A stretch of 64,000 nt of DNA from Faeciplasma gallinarum (GCA_018711085.1 DVIR01000011.1:16199-80198); one strand, 5' to 3'; shown: positions 16,165 through 25,837, counted from the stretch's first letter. The notes: a model not told the origin generated them from the sequence alone. Made by a program: numbers and translations.

Positions 16165-17944
16165 TCTGAGCGCCTCCGTTCTCGTCCTCAAGCCTTTGCA
16201 GGTCTACGGTGAGTTTGTATTCCGGGCAGCTTTTGTAAAGCTCCTCATGCGTTCCGACGGCAAGCATTTTTCCGTCGTCTATAAATATTATCTTGTCCAT
16301 GCTCTCAATAGTTGTAACTCTGTGAGCGATGAGTATCGTTGTTTTGCCGCGGCGTATCTCGCGCAGGTTTTTAAGTATCTGCTTTTCCGTTTTAACGTCA
16401 ACCGCCGAAACAGAGTCGTCTAAAATGAGTATGGATGCGTTCTTCATGAGCGCTCTTGCTATTGATATTCTTTGCTTTTGTCCTCCCGAAACGGTGACGC
16501 CGCGCTCTCCTAAAACCGTGTCATAGCCGTGCGAAAACTCCGATATGTTGTCGTCAACCGCAGCATACTTCGCCGCATTTACAGCCTCGTTCAGCCCGCC
16601 GTCGTCCGACGCAAACTCGATGTTGTTTTCTATCGTGTCGCTGAAAAGGAAATTGTCCTGCGGAACGTATGCGCAAAACTTTCTCGTGGTCTTGATCGGT
16701 ATGGTGTTTATGTCACGGCCGTCGAGGAAAATCGTCCCGTCCGGCACGTTATATGTCCTTAGCAAAAGGTCTACAACCGTCGTCTTTCCGGAGCCGGTTC
16801 TGCCTATCAGTCCTACGTTTTCTCCTGCGCTTATCTTAAATGAAACGTCCTGCAAAACGTCGTATTCTCCGTCGGGATACCTAAACGTCAGGTGCCTAAA
16901 CTCTATGTCTCCGCGAATTGTGTCCATGTCGTACACCCTGTCAGAGTCCTTTACCTCTATCGGAGCCTCTAAGAGGTCGGTTATTCTGTTTAATGATGCC
17001 TTGCCCTGAGAATGCATGTTTATAAGCTCCGATATAGCCATTACCGGCCACACTATCGAAGTGAAGTAGCCTATAAACTCAACAAGCTGACCTGCGTTAA
17101 ACACCCCGCGGTATACAAGATATCCGCCGTATCCCAAAATCACGCACACCACCGACTCGACAAGCAGCGTGACAAAAATGTTCAGCGTGACAGACAGCTT
17201 TGTGTACTCTACGTTTGTGTCCTCGTTCAGCTTGTTCAGCTTTTTAAACGCCGCAAGCTCCTTTCCTTCCTTGACGAACGCCTTGATTACCGCAATGCCC
17301 GCAAAACTCTCCTGCGAAAAGTCGGACAGCTTTGAAAAGGCCTCCTGACGGCGCTCCCACTTGAGCGTCATGTATTTTCCGATTATAAGTCCTACAGCTA
17401 AAAGTATTGCCATAGGTATCATGGACAAAAGCGCCAGAACAATATTCATGTTCAGCATCTTCATGAGCGCAAGTATGCCCAAAAACAGCGCATCGCAGAA
17501 CATCAATATTCCCGAGCTGAAACAGTTTTGCACCGTGTCAAGGTCGTTTGTAAACAGCGACATCAGGTTGCCCACTTTGTTCAGCTGGTAAAACTGCTGC
17601 GAAAGGTCCTTGCAGCGGTCAAACATCTCACCTCTTATGTCCGCCTCAACCTTTATTCCCGCACCGAAGAAACACATTCTCCATGCGAATCTTCCGCACA
17701 CTATGCTCACTATTATTCCTATAAACGGCAGGCACACCTTGTCAAGCAGATAGTCCATGTCAAATGCCGCAACCTGCCCCGACGCCTCCGTTATCGTTCC
17801 GTCATTCAAACCGTTTACTACCGTTCTGTAAAGCTCCGGAACAATGAGCTGCAAGTAGTCCACGACAACAAGCGCGACTATGCCTAAAAGAAGCATCGGC
17901 GCGTATTTCAAGTAATATTTATTTATGCGTTTTCCGAATAACAT
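16157..17944 (-). CDS. ABC exporter half-transporter, degenerate-site subunit (BmrC/YheI-like)
   Basis: A 595-residue half-transporter with an N-terminal six-helix domain (about 10-310) and a nucleotide-binding domain. Walker A is GRTGSGKTT and the signature is VSGGQKQRISIARAL. Walker B reads ILILDDSVSAVD, where aspartate replaces the catalytic glutamate, as in LmrC/BmrC-type subunits of heterodimeric exporters that carry one non-hydrolytic site. The partner gene overlaps its 3' end by 8 bases. It is the first gene of the unit, read from a promoter at 17978-18006. Confidence 0.92.
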   Translation of the reverse strand: MLFGKRINKYYLKYAPMLLLGIVALVVVDYLQLIVPELYRTVVNGLNDGTITEASGQVAAFDMDYLLDKVCLPFIGIIVSIVCGRFAWRMCFFGAGIKVEADIRGEMFDRCKDLSQQFYQLNKVGNLMSLFTNDLDTVQNCFSSGILMFCDALFLGILALMKMLNMNIVLALLSMIPMAILLAVGLIIGKYMTLKWERRQEAFSKLSDFSQESFAGIAVIKAFVKEGKELAAFKKLNKLNEDTNVEYTKLSVTLNIFVTLLVESVVCVILGYGGYLVYRGVFNAGQLVEFIGYFTSIVWPVMAISELINMHSQGKASLNRITDLLEAPIEVKDSDRVYDMDTIRGDIEFRHLTFRYPDGEYDVLQDVSFKISAGENVGLIGRTGSGKTTVVDLLLRTYNVPDGTIFLDGRDINTIPIKTTRKFCAYVPQDNFLFSDTIENNIEFASDDGGLNEAVNAAKYAAVDDNISEFSHGYDTVLGERGVTVSGGQKQRISIARALMKNASILILDDSVSAVDVKTEKQILKNLREIRRGKTTILIAHRVTTIESMDKIIFIDDGKMLAVGTHEELYKSCPEYKLTVDLQRLEDENGGAQNA

Positions 17945-17977
17945 TTCATTAACAACCCCTTAGCGCTTGTAACGCCT

Positions 17978-18006
17978 ATTGTAGCACAGCCGAGCATTTA
18001 AATCAA
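17978..18006 (-). promoter_or_regulatory. Sigma-A promoter for the ABC exporter operon
   Basis: On the minus strand TTGATT (18006-18001) and TACAAT (17983-17978) are separated by 17 bases. Confidence 0.75.
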
Positions 18007-18055
18007 TAGCCCCCAAGCCCCTTTTTTCGGGGACAAAATTTTTTCGGGAGGCATA

Positions 18056-18105
18056 TTGACACAGTGTCAGAATGGTGCTATACTAATCATGCTGACACAG
18101 TGTCA
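18056..18105 (+). promoter_or_regulatory. Promoter with twin palindromic operators (probable TetR sites)
   Basis: The perfect palindrome TGACACAGTGTCA occurs twice, at 18057-18069 and 18093-18105, 36 bases centre to centre. The first copy contains the -35 box TTGACA (18056-18061), which is 17 bases from TATACT (18079-18084); the second lies just after the -10 box, over the expected transcription start. This is the layout of a repressed promoter, and the operon downstream encodes a TetR regulator, so autoregulation is the simplest reading. Confidence 0.85.
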
Positions 18106-18183
18106 GAATACAAATATGCCGCATGCGATGAAGCTGCGAAAATGCGGCAAATGCATCAACAGTAAAACGGAGGTACACTTTTT

Positions 18184-19353
18184 ATGTTAGGAAACTTTTC
18201 TTACTGCAATCCCACTAAGCTTTATTTCGGCAAGGATGCGCTTGATTATTTGGGCGGAGAGCTGAATAAGTACGGAAAGAATGTAGTGCTTGTGTACGGC
18301 GGAGGATCTATAAAGAAGAACGGAATATATGACGCAGTGATGAAGATATTAAAGGACTGCGACAAGAATGTAGCGGAGATCTCGGGAGTAATGCCTAACC
18401 CCACGGTCGATAAGCTGTATGAGGGCGTGGAGATTGCAAGAAAGCATAACGCCGATTTGCTGCTTGCTGTCGGCGGCGGCTCTGTCTGCGACTACTCAAA
18501 GGCGGTTTCGGTGTCCGTTCATTGCGATGAGGACCCGTGGCAGAAGTATTACGTTCGCTTTGAAGAGCCGGATTGCGAGATAGTCCCCGTGGGCTGCGTG
18601 CTCACAATGGCGGGCGCCGGTTCGGAGATGAACGCCGGCGCGGTTATAACCAACCCTCACACACATCAGAAGATAGGACATGTTTTTGCAGACGAAAAGG
18701 TGATGCCGCGTTTTTCAATACTCAACCCTGTCTACACCATGACCCTTCCTCATTATCAGATGGTGGCGGGCATTTACGATATATTCAACCACATCTGCGA
18801 GCAGTATTTCTCCGGAGACGATGTAAACGTCAGCGACTATCTGAGCGAGGCTCTTATGCGCGCTGTCGTAGATGCCTCGCGCGTAGCAAATAAAGACCCG
18901 CAAAACTATGAGGCAAGGAGCAATATAATGTGGGCTGCAACATGGGCGCTGAACACCCTGGTTTCACGCGGAAAGACAACTGACTGGATGGTGCACATGC
19001 TCGGCCAGGCTGTCGGAGCGTATACAAACGCCACACACGGCATGACGCTTGCGGCGGTTTCGCTTCCTTACTACAGACACATCATGCCTTACGGCCTGCA
19101 GAAGTTTAAGCAGTTTGCCGTAAACGTCTGGGGAGTAAACCCTGACGGAAAGACCGATGAGCAGGTTGCAAACGAGGGACTTGAGGCGATGGAGAGCTGG
19201 ATGAAGGAGCTGGGACTCGTGATGAATATCACTGAGCTTGGCGCAAACGCCGACATGATAGAGGGCATAGCCGATGCAACGCTCGTGATGAACGGCGGAT
19301 ATAAGGTTTTGACCCGCGACGAGATAGTGGAAATCTTCAAGGAGTGCTTGTGA
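18184..19353 (+). CDS. Iron-containing (group III) alcohol dehydrogenase, YqhD/BDH-like
   Basis: A 389-residue NAD(P)H-dependent dehydrogenase that would reduce aldehydes to alcohols in the cytoplasm. GGGSIKKNG near residue 40 and LAVGGGSVCDYSKAV near 95 are the nucleotide-binding turns. Metal-binding residues are expected in AGIYDIFNHICEQYF, VHMLGQAVGAY and ATHGMTLAAVSLPYY. It resembles butanol dehydrogenases (BdhA/YugJ) and YqhD. It leads an operon with a flavodoxin (TGATG overlap) and a TetR regulator behind the twin-operator promoter, so it is probably induced by a small effector such as a reactive aldehyde or quinone; that is inference. Confidence 0.92.
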   Translation: MLGNFSYCNPTKLYFGKDALDYLGGELNKYGKNVVLVYGGGSIKKNGIYDAVMKILKDCDKNVAEISGVMPNPTVDKLYEGVEIARKHNADLLLAVGGGSVCDYSKAVSVSVHCDEDPWQKYYVRFEEPDCEIVPVGCVLTMAGAGSEMNAGAVITNPHTHQKIGHVFADEKVMPRFSILNPVYTMTLPHYQMVAGIYDIFNHICEQYFSGDDVNVSDYLSEALMRAVVDASRVANKDPQNYEARSNIMWAATWALNTLVSRGKTTDWMVHMLGQAVGAYTNATHGMTLAAVSLPYYRHIMPYGLQKFKQFAVNVWGVNPDGKTDEQVANEGLEAMESWMKELGLVMNITELGANADMIEGIADATLVMNGGYKVLTRDEIVEIFKECL

Positions 19354-19841
19354 TGAGCAGGGTCCTTGTGGCGTACTTTTCCGCAAGCGGAGTGACTGAG
19401 CATACGGCAAAGGTCGTGGCGAAAGCCGTGGGCGCAGATGTGTTTGAAATACGTCCCGTAGAGCCGTATACAAGAGCTGATCTCAACTGGACAAACAAAC
19501 AAAGCCGCAGCAGCGTCGAGATGAACGACCCCGAAAGCCGTCCGGCGATCAGGGAGACAGTCGATAATATTTCGCAGTACGATGTGGTGTTCATAGGCTT
19601 TCCTATCTGGTGGTATGTTGAGCCGAGAATAATCGACACGTTTTTGGAGAGCTGCGACCTTTCGGGGAAGACCGTGGTCTTGTTTGCCACGTCGGGCGGA
19701 AGCGGAATACAAAAAGCCCAAAACAGCATAAAAGCCCACTGCCCCGGCAAGACGAATATTTTGCAGGGAAAGCTGCTTAACTGCTCCGCATCTGAGGCGG
19801 CAGCGTGGGCAAGGGACGTTTTGGACAAACTCGGCGGATGA
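19353..19841 (+). CDS. Flavodoxin family protein
   Basis: A 162-residue FMN-binding flavodoxin-like protein (Flavodoxin_4 type). The phosphate loop is FSASGVTEHTAKVV (9-22). The family block EMNDPESRPAI followed by YDVVFIGFPIWWYVEPR is clear, as is the late FATSGGSGI turn. It is an electron carrier or small NAD(P)H-linked reductase in the cytoplasm; no signal peptide is present. The ATG overlaps the dehydrogenase stop codon (TGATG) and GGAG lies upstream, so I start there rather than at two upstream GTG codons. Three further relatives of this protein occur in the window. Confidence 0.9.
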   Translation: MSRVLVAYFSASGVTEHTAKVVAKAVGADVFEIRPVEPYTRADLNWTNKQSRSSVEMNDPESRPAIRETVDNISQYDVVFIGFPIWWYVEPRIIDTFLESCDLSGKTVVLFATSGGSGIQKAQNSIKAHCPGKTNILQGKLLNCSASEAAAWARDVLDKLGG

Positions 19842-19906
19842 TCCGTGCGGGATTTTCAGAGGGATAAAGAAAGGAAAAGGGCAGAGCATGAAAGAAGGGG
19901 ACGCTT

Positions 19907-20569
19907 ATGCCTAAAGGTTCTTTGGAGCTTACGCAGCTTAGAAAAGACGAGATAATAAACGCCTGCGCAAGCTTGTATGAAACAATGAGCTTTAAGGATA
20001 TAACAATAAGGGATATAGCAAACAGAACAAGCTTTACAAGGACGTCCGTGTACAACTATTTTCAGACCAAGGAGGAGATATTTTTAGCTCTTCTTCAAAG
20101 GGAGTATGAGGCGTGGATAGTTGACCTGAAGAGCCTTGCGCAAGCCGATTCGCTTGATGTGGACGCGCTGGCTGACGGCATGGCAAAAACGCTGACCAAG
20201 CGGGGCTGCATGCTAAAGCTTGTCTCGATGAATTTGTACGACATGGAGAGCAATTCAAGGCTTGAAAACCTTGTTGAGTTTAAAAAGGTGTACGCAGAGG
20301 CGATAGGCGTCATATCTTTGTGTATCAAAAATGCATGTCCCGCCGCATCAAAAGAGGATATAAACGGCTTTATCTATGCGTTTTTGCCCTTTTTGTTCGG
20401 CGTATATCCCTACACCAACCATACCGAAAAGCAGAAAAGCGCGATAAAGCTTGCCGGCGTGGAGAATATAGAGCACTCGGTATACGAGATAACGAGAGGA
20501 ATTGTCTCAAGGCTTCTGAGAAGTCTGACTTTCCCTAAACACGACTTCAAAAAAACCGATGACCCTTAA
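19907..20569 (+). CDS. TetR-family transcriptional repressor
   Basis: A 220-residue regulator. Residues 10-60 form the TetR helix-turn-helix (IINACASLYETMSFKDITI, then RTSFTRTSVYNYFQTKEEIF). Residues 70-210 form a helical ligand-binding and dimerisation domain without close resemblance to any member of known effector. The start follows GAAGGGGACGCTT. It is the third gene of the dehydrogenase-flavodoxin operon, 65 bases after the flavodoxin, and its likely operators are the two TGACACAGTGTCA palindromes at the operon promoter. Confidence 0.9.
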   Translation: MPKGSLELTQLRKDEIINACASLYETMSFKDITIRDIANRTSFTRTSVYNYFQTKEEIFLALLQREYEAWIVDLKSLAQADSLDVDALADGMAKTLTKRGCMLKLVSMNLYDMESNSRLENLVEFKKVYAEAIGVISLCIKNACPAASKEDINGFIYAFLPFLFGVYPYTNHTEKQKSAIKLAGVENIEHSVYEITRGIVSRLLRSLTFPKHDFKKTDDP

Positions 20570-20631
20570 TGTATCTTATTATTGACGAGGACTTATAAGC
20601 GCAATTGTTCTTACTTAAAAAGGAGAATCAA

Positions 20632-21353
20632 ATGAAAAAATAATATCACTGATATGCGCGGCTGCAATGCTCTTTTCTATGGCATCCCTGACGGCTTGCG
20701 GCGATTCTGCTGCATCTGACGATGCCACTACGCAGGCTCAGACTCAGCAGACAACCGTATCCGAAACGGAAGAAACCGAACCTGCCGACACTGCAACCAC
20801 AGCCGAAACGGAAGAAACCGAACCTGCTGACACGGCAACCGCTCCGCAGGAAGGCGAAGAGCCGGAGCAAACCGCAACATCGCTGGTAGTGTATTTCTCG
20901 GCGACGGGAAACACTCAGGGCATAGCGGAGATGATAGCGGAGCTGACCGGCGCAGAGCTGTATGAGATACAGCCGCAAGAGCCGTACACCGACGAAGACC
21001 TCGACTACGGAAACAGCGAAAGCCGCACATCCATAGAGGCGGACGACCCGAGCGCAAGACCGCAAATAGCCGAAGGGCTGCCCGATCTTTCCGGCGTGAC
21101 AACGCTGTATATAGGATATCCCATATGGCACGGACAGGCTCCGAAGATACTTTACACGTTTGTAGAGGGATGCGACCTTGACGGAATCACAATTGTGCCG
21201 TTTTGCACATCGGCCTCAAGCGGCATAGGCTCAAGCGCCGAAAACCTTGCAGAGGCTGCGGGCGCGGGAACGTGGCTTGACGGCGAGCGATTCAGCGCAA
21301 GCGCATCGGAAGACGAAGTTGTTCAGAGGCTTGAGGAGCTTGGCTTAAACTGA
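20632..21353 (+). pseudogene. Flavodoxin-domain lipoprotein with a frameshift at codon 3
   Basis: A good ribosome site (AAAAAGGAGAATCAA) precedes ATG AAA AAA TAA, so normal decoding gives only Met-Lys-Lys. One more A in the A6 tract (20635-20640) would restore MKKIISLICAAAMLFSMA and the lipobox LTAC, followed by an acidic linker with a 42-base tandem repeat (ETEETEPADTAT twice) and a flavodoxin domain (FSATGNTQGIAE loop, YIGYPIWHGQAPK). The rest of the frame is open to 21353. The lipoprotein at 35371 has exactly ATG plus A7 at this place. Options are a sequencing or assembly error, slippage-based phase variation, -1 frameshifting or a fresh pseudogene. The internal ATG at 20667 lacks a ribosome site. 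Confidence 0.8.
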
Positions 21354-21361
21354 TAAACAGC

Positions 21362-21390
21362 AAAAAGGAGGGTTTACCCCTCCTTTTTTA
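21362..21390 (+). terminator. Terminator after the flavodoxin lipoprotein
   Basis: AAAAAGGAGGGG-like arm pairs with CCCCTCCTTTTTT around a TTTA loop. Confidence 0.85.
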
Positions 21391-21533
21391 TTGCTTGATG
21401 CATCGGAAAGGGAGGATTTTATCCGGCATGCGCAGAAAATAAAAAATAATGTTGCGGTAAAGGCTAAAATATGTTATTATTAAGTTTACTATCTGCGTCA
21501 GCTTGAGACTGATGCAAACCGAGGAGAATGTTT

Positions 21534-23291
21534 ATGCGTAAAATTACTGCGATTTTAACCGATGCAGTGTCGGATGCGTTTGAGGCGTGCGGATACGACA
21601 GGACTTTGGGCACGGTGTCCGTTTCGGACAGAATGGATTTGTGCCAGTTCCAGTGCAACGGCGCGTTTGCCGCGGCAAAGCTTTATAAAAAGGCTCCGGT
21701 GGCTGTTGCCTCCGAGGTTGCCGCCGTGCTTGAGCAAAACAGCATGTTCTCAAAAGCAGAGGCTGTCAAGCCGGGATTTTTAAACCTGACGCTCACAGAC
21801 GAGTATTTGGCGGGATACGTAAACCAAATAGTCCACGACGAGTATCTTGGCGTGCCTCAGACGGAAAAGCCGGATACCATTGTAATAGATTACGGCGCAC
21901 CCAACGTGGCAAAGCCTTTGCATATAGGACACCTGCGCTCCGCAATCATAGGCGAGGCGCTGAAAAGACTGTCAAGGGCAATGGGCAAAACGGTTTATGC
22001 GGACGTTCACTTGGGAGACTGGGGAACGCCCATGGGACTTGTAATCGCGGAGTACAGCGAGCGTCATCCCGAGTGGAGATGCTTTGCCGAGGACTTCGAC
22101 CCTAAGACCGATACGGTGGCGTCTCTTGATCCGGATGAGCTCAACGAGATTTACCCTTATGCCAGCGCAAAGAGCAAGCGCGACGAGGCGTTCATGGATA
22201 AGGCGCATAAGATAACGCACGAGCTTCAAAACCACCGCCCGGGCTACTATGCGCTGTGGAAGGAGCTTGTAAAGGCGTCGGTGTCGGATATAAAGAGCAA
22301 CTTTGAAAAGCTGAACGTCGATTTTGATTTGTGGTACGGCGAGAGCGATTCCGATGCATACATCCCCGAGCTTATAGACAGATTAAATAAAAAGGGACTT
22401 TTGCATGAGAGCGAAGGGGCAATGGTGGTGGATGTTGCGGAGCCCGACGACAAGATAACCATCCCGCCTGTCATAGTAAAGAAGTCGGACAACTCGAGCA
22501 TTTATGCGACAACCGATCTTGCAACCATAATCCAGCGCGAAAAGGACTTCAACCCGACGAGAATATGGTACATCGTTGATAAAAGACAGTCTCTTCACTT
22601 TGTACAGGTGTTCCGCTGCGCCAGAAAAGCGGAGCTTGTTCCTCCCGAAACCGAGCTTAAACACTTAGGATTCGGAACCATGAACGGCACTGACGGAAAG
22701 CCCTTTAAGACAAGAGCGGGCGGAGTTATGAGGCTGAGCGACCTGATACAGACGGCAACCGACGGAGCGCTTGAAAAGCTGTCCGGCTCGGAATACGTAG
22801 AAGGGGACAAGCTCAAAGCCGCCGAAAAGATAGGCGTTGCGGCAATAAAGTTCGGCGACCTTTGCAACCAGCCCTCAAAGGATTACGTGTTTGACCTTGG
22901 CAAATTCCTCTCCTTTGACGGAAAGACCGGAACGTATCTTTTGTACACCGTGACAAGAATAAACTCCATCCTTAAAAAAGCCGGCATAGCGTACACAGAC
23001 ACCCTCGACATAAACGGCATATACACCGACACCGAAAGGGAGCTTGCACTTTTGTTTGCCCTTTCCGCCGAGACGTATGCAAAGGCGTTTGAGGATATGG
23101 CGCCCTGCGTTTTGTGCGACAACGCATACAGCATCGCCTCCGTGTTCTCAAGGTTCTATCACGACAACAGAATACTTTCCGAGCCTGACGAGAAAAAACG
23201 CAGCAGCTGGCTTGCACTTTCTCTGCTTGCAAGAAAGATTCTTACAAAGCATCTTGACATACTTGCTATTGACTACGTGGAAAATATGTAG
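21534..23291 (+). CDS. argS: Arginyl-tRNA synthetase
   Basis: A 585-residue class I synthetase that charges tRNA-Arg. The N-terminal additional domain (1-110) is followed by the catalytic core with the HIGH motif in APNVAKPLHIGHLRSAIIGE. The segment in the KMSKS position reads KPFKTRAGGVMRLSDL, a degenerate form usual in ArgRS. The C-terminal DALR anticodon-binding domain (about 460-585) ends in the typical DILAIDYVENM. Two in-frame ATGs lie close together; the second (21534) has GAGGAGA at the right distance. It is monocistronic by spacing. Confidence 0.97.
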   Translation: MRKITAILTDAVSDAFEACGYDRTLGTVSVSDRMDLCQFQCNGAFAAAKLYKKAPVAVASEVAAVLEQNSMFSKAEAVKPGFLNLTLTDEYLAGYVNQIVHDEYLGVPQTEKPDTIVIDYGAPNVAKPLHIGHLRSAIIGEALKRLSRAMGKTVYADVHLGDWGTPMGLVIAEYSERHPEWRCFAEDFDPKTDTVASLDPDELNEIYPYASAKSKRDEAFMDKAHKITHELQNHRPGYYALWKELVKASVSDIKSNFEKLNVDFDLWYGESDSDAYIPELIDRLNKKGLLHESEGAMVVDVAEPDDKITIPPVIVKKSDNSSIYATTDLATIIQREKDFNPTRIWYIVDKRQSLHFVQVFRCARKAELVPPETELKHLGFGTMNGTDGKPFKTRAGGVMRLSDLIQTATDGALEKLSGSEYVEGDKLKAAEKIGVAAIKFGDLCNQPSKDYVFDLGKFLSFDGKTGTYLLYTVTRINSILKKAGIAYTDTLDINGIYTDTERELALLFALSAETYAKAFEDMAPCVLCDNAYSIASVFSRFYHDNRILSEPDEKKRSSWLALSLLARKILTKHLDILAIDYVENM

Positions 23292-23459
23292 TATGCTGTG
23301 CGGTAACAGACGGTTTCGGACAACTGTCACGCCGTTATCACAATAGAGGGATAATATTTACTGCATGGTGTGCGGTTGTGCGCATCCGCCCGAAGAAAAT
23401 CATGCCGCAATGAAAAGAGCGGCGAAACAAATACTATCTGAATTTATGGAGATGTTAAA

Positions 23460-24575
23460 ATGAAAAAGCTGACAAAAATTGCGGCGCTGTTGATGGCGCT
23501 TGCCATGAGCGTTTCCGCATTTTCTGCGTGCTCAAATACTGACGCCGATGTAGACGAGGATACCGATGAGACTGTTGCAGACGGTGAAAGCACCGATGAT
23601 GCGACCGGACCTGCCCTTATAATAGACGGCGAAGAGGTTGACATATCCTCAAACCCTGTGATATTCACCGTTGCGGGAATTGATATACCGTATGATGAGT
23701 ACAGATATATGTACAAGTACTTTGAGACTTATTACGGAATGAACGAAGAGTTCTGGGAGCAGTATCCGGACGATTTTGCGGCGTTTAAGGATGTGCTCCG
23801 TGACAACCTTATCAACAACAATTTCGGAATCATAATGGCTGATATGTATGACATTTCGCTCACCGAAGAAGACGAGGCTGCAATAGATGATTACCTTCAG
23901 CAGGAGAAGGATCTGTTTGAAACCGAGGAAGAGTATGAGCAGGCGCTTGAGCAGGCGGGAATAACAGAGGACCTTTTGGTGAGGATGATTACCCAGAGCG
24001 TCACAAGCGAGAGGGTGTTCTTAGACCTTTACGGCGGAGACGACCCGCTGCTTTTGGGAACAGATGACGAGATAAAGCAGGATATACATGATAACTACGT
24101 CAGAGTGTATCACCTTTTGATTTCCTATGATCACTTTGCCGATACCGAAGGATATGAGGATTATACGGATGACGAGCTTAAAGAGGCTGCCTTGGAGCTT
24201 GCAAACGAATCGCTTGCGCAGCTTCAAAACGGCGAGGCTGATATATATGAGCTTGCCCAGACCATAGGCGACGACCCCGGAATGGTTGACAACGAGGACG
24301 GATATCTGTTCACATACGGCGAAATGGTTGAGCCGTTTGAGGAGGCGTCGTTTGCGCTTGAAGTGGGCGAGATGAGCGGACTTGTTGAGACTGATTACGG
24401 CTGGCATATCATACTCAGACTTGAGCAGGACGACTATGTCGAAGAAAACTTTGACGCCGTCAAGGAGCAGTACATCAACAAGGTGTTTAATGACCATGTA
24501 GATGAGGTCCTTATGAACGCAGAAATAGAATACAGCGACCTCTATGACAAGATTTCATACGACAGCATCAAGTGA
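23460..24575 (+). CDS. PrsA/SurA-like peptidyl-prolyl isomerase lipoprotein
   Basis: A 371-residue extracytoplasmic foldase. Residues 1-22 are a lipoprotein signal (lipobox SAFSAC). An acidic linker follows, then a SurA_N-like helical region (about 70-200) and a parvulin-type rotamase domain (about 215-325) with VYHLLIS, GEADIYELAQTIGDDPG, the FTYGEMVEPFEEASFALEVGEMS block and ETDYGWHIILRL. It should help fold secreted proteins at the outer face of the membrane. The start follows GGAGATG. It is strikingly acidic, as are other exported proteins here. Confidence 0.88.
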   Translation: MKKLTKIAALLMALAMSVSAFSACSNTDADVDEDTDETVADGESTDDATGPALIIDGEEVDISSNPVIFTVAGIDIPYDEYRYMYKYFETYYGMNEEFWEQYPDDFAAFKDVLRDNLINNNFGIIMADMYDISLTEEDEAAIDDYLQQEKDLFETEEEYEQALEQAGITEDLLVRMITQSVTSERVFLDLYGGDDPLLLGTDDEIKQDIHDNYVRVYHLLISYDHFADTEGYEDYTDDELKEAALELANESLAQLQNGEADIYELAQTIGDDPGMVDNEDGYLFTYGEMVEPFEEASFALEVGEMSGLVETDYGWHIILRLEQDDYVEENFDAVKEQYINKVFNDHVDEVLMNAEIEYSDLYDKISYDSIK

Positions 24576-24670
24576 TAAATGACCTTTAAAACATTGTATC
24601 CGGTATTTCACGCAAGCCGCTCCGACAACGGGCGGCTTGGTGTTTATCCGGCTTAGCGGGAGATAAGAAA

Positions 24671-25837
24671 ATGACAAGATACAAGTTCTGCGCCGCACTT
24701 CTTGCGGCGGTTATCGCGGGAACGTCGCTTTGTTCCTGCGGAAAAACAATAAAAGAAACGCAGTCGTCAACTCTTAATACGCCCGAATCGACAAGCTCAC
24801 CCGCTATAGCATCATCTTCCGAACCGTCGTCAGCCACGCAGGAAACAACCTCCGAGACGACTCAGACAACCGAAGCGGAGCAAACGGAGCAAACCACAGC
24901 CACCGAGCAAACCACAGCCACCGAGCAGACATCTCAGACCGAAACGCCGCCAGAGCCGGAGTTTTCATTCCCCGCGGAGTTTTACGAACAGCTGAATGCG
25001 ATATTTGATAAATACTCCATCAACCAAAACTGCGACCCAAGCAGCGACCCCTGCGGATGCGTGCCGGAGTATGAGCAGGTTGACGAAGACGGAAATGTGG
25101 CAGTTGCGCGCGACAGGGTCATGTCGATATATGTTTATGACGCGACAAGCGGATTTGAGCTTGAGATAAACGGCGGAGTGCATTATCCTGTGGCAAGCAC
25201 GGTGAAAATCCCGTTTTGCGTGTATGTCTATGACAAAATAACAGACGGCGAAATAGACCCGAATACCGTTTTGACATATGAAAAAAGGCACTATTTCGGC
25301 GGCACCGGCGTGATTGTAAAGGGCGACTTCGGACAGCAGTACACCGTTTTGGAGCTTTTGGAGCTTGCAATCACCGAGAGCGACAACGTCGCGTATGAAA
25401 TGCTCAAGGATTTGGTGCCGTGGGATGAGTTTGAAGCGTACCTTGTCGAAATAGGCTGCTCGCATCCGGAGGACACCCGCAAGACTCAGCAGAAAATATG
25501 CACAGAGTCCGCCGGAGCATACGGCAAAGAGCTGATGAGGTTTTTGACAAGCGACAGCCCTTACGTTGATGACTTTAAGGGCGACCTTGAGATAACCAAA
25601 AACAAAATGATAAAATCCCACTATCCGTTTTACAGAAAATACGGCTGGACGCAGTTTGCGTTTCACGATATAGCGTTTGTGGACGCCCCGCACCGGTATG
25701 TTTTAGCTATACTTTCTAACCTTGAGGGCGAGGAAAACGAGGACTACGCACTTTTCAAGGAAATATCATACCTCGTAGAGGACTACATAGAAAATAACCG
25801 GACGGACTCTGTGACGTCTCCCGCATCGGATGAGTAA
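24671..25837 (+). CDS. Class A beta-lactamase-like serine hydrolase lipoprotein
   Basis: A 388-residue lipoprotein (lipobox SLCSC near residue 18) with a T/E/Q-rich linker to about residue 95 and a beta-lactamase2-type domain. The active-site serine lies in VASTVKIPF (S-T-V-K) and the second motif is SDN in ESDNVAYEML. The usual KTG triad is not evident; the matching strand reads KYGWTQFAFHDIAFV. Members of this clade include uncharacterised wall-associated hydrolases as well as lactamases, so resistance should not be assumed. The start follows GGGAGATAAGAAA. It is downstream of the PrsA-like gene in the same direction (95 bases, weak hairpin between). Confidence 0.78.
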   Translation: MTRYKFCAALLAAVIAGTSLCSCGKTIKETQSSTLNTPESTSSPAIASSSEPSSATQETTSETTQTTEAEQTEQTTATEQTTATEQTSQTETPPEPEFSFPAEFYEQLNAIFDKYSINQNCDPSSDPCGCVPEYEQVDEDGNVAVARDRVMSIYVYDATSGFELEINGGVHYPVASTVKIPFCVYVYDKITDGEIDPNTVLTYEKRHYFGGTGVIVKGDFGQQYTVLELLELAITESDNVAYEMLKDLVPWDEFEAYLVEIGCSHPEDTRKTQQKICTESAGAYGKELMRFLTSDSPYVDDFKGDLEITKNKMIKSHYPFYRKYGWTQFAFHDIAFVDAPHRYVLAILSNLEGEENEDYALFKEISYLVEDYIENNRTDSVTSPASDE

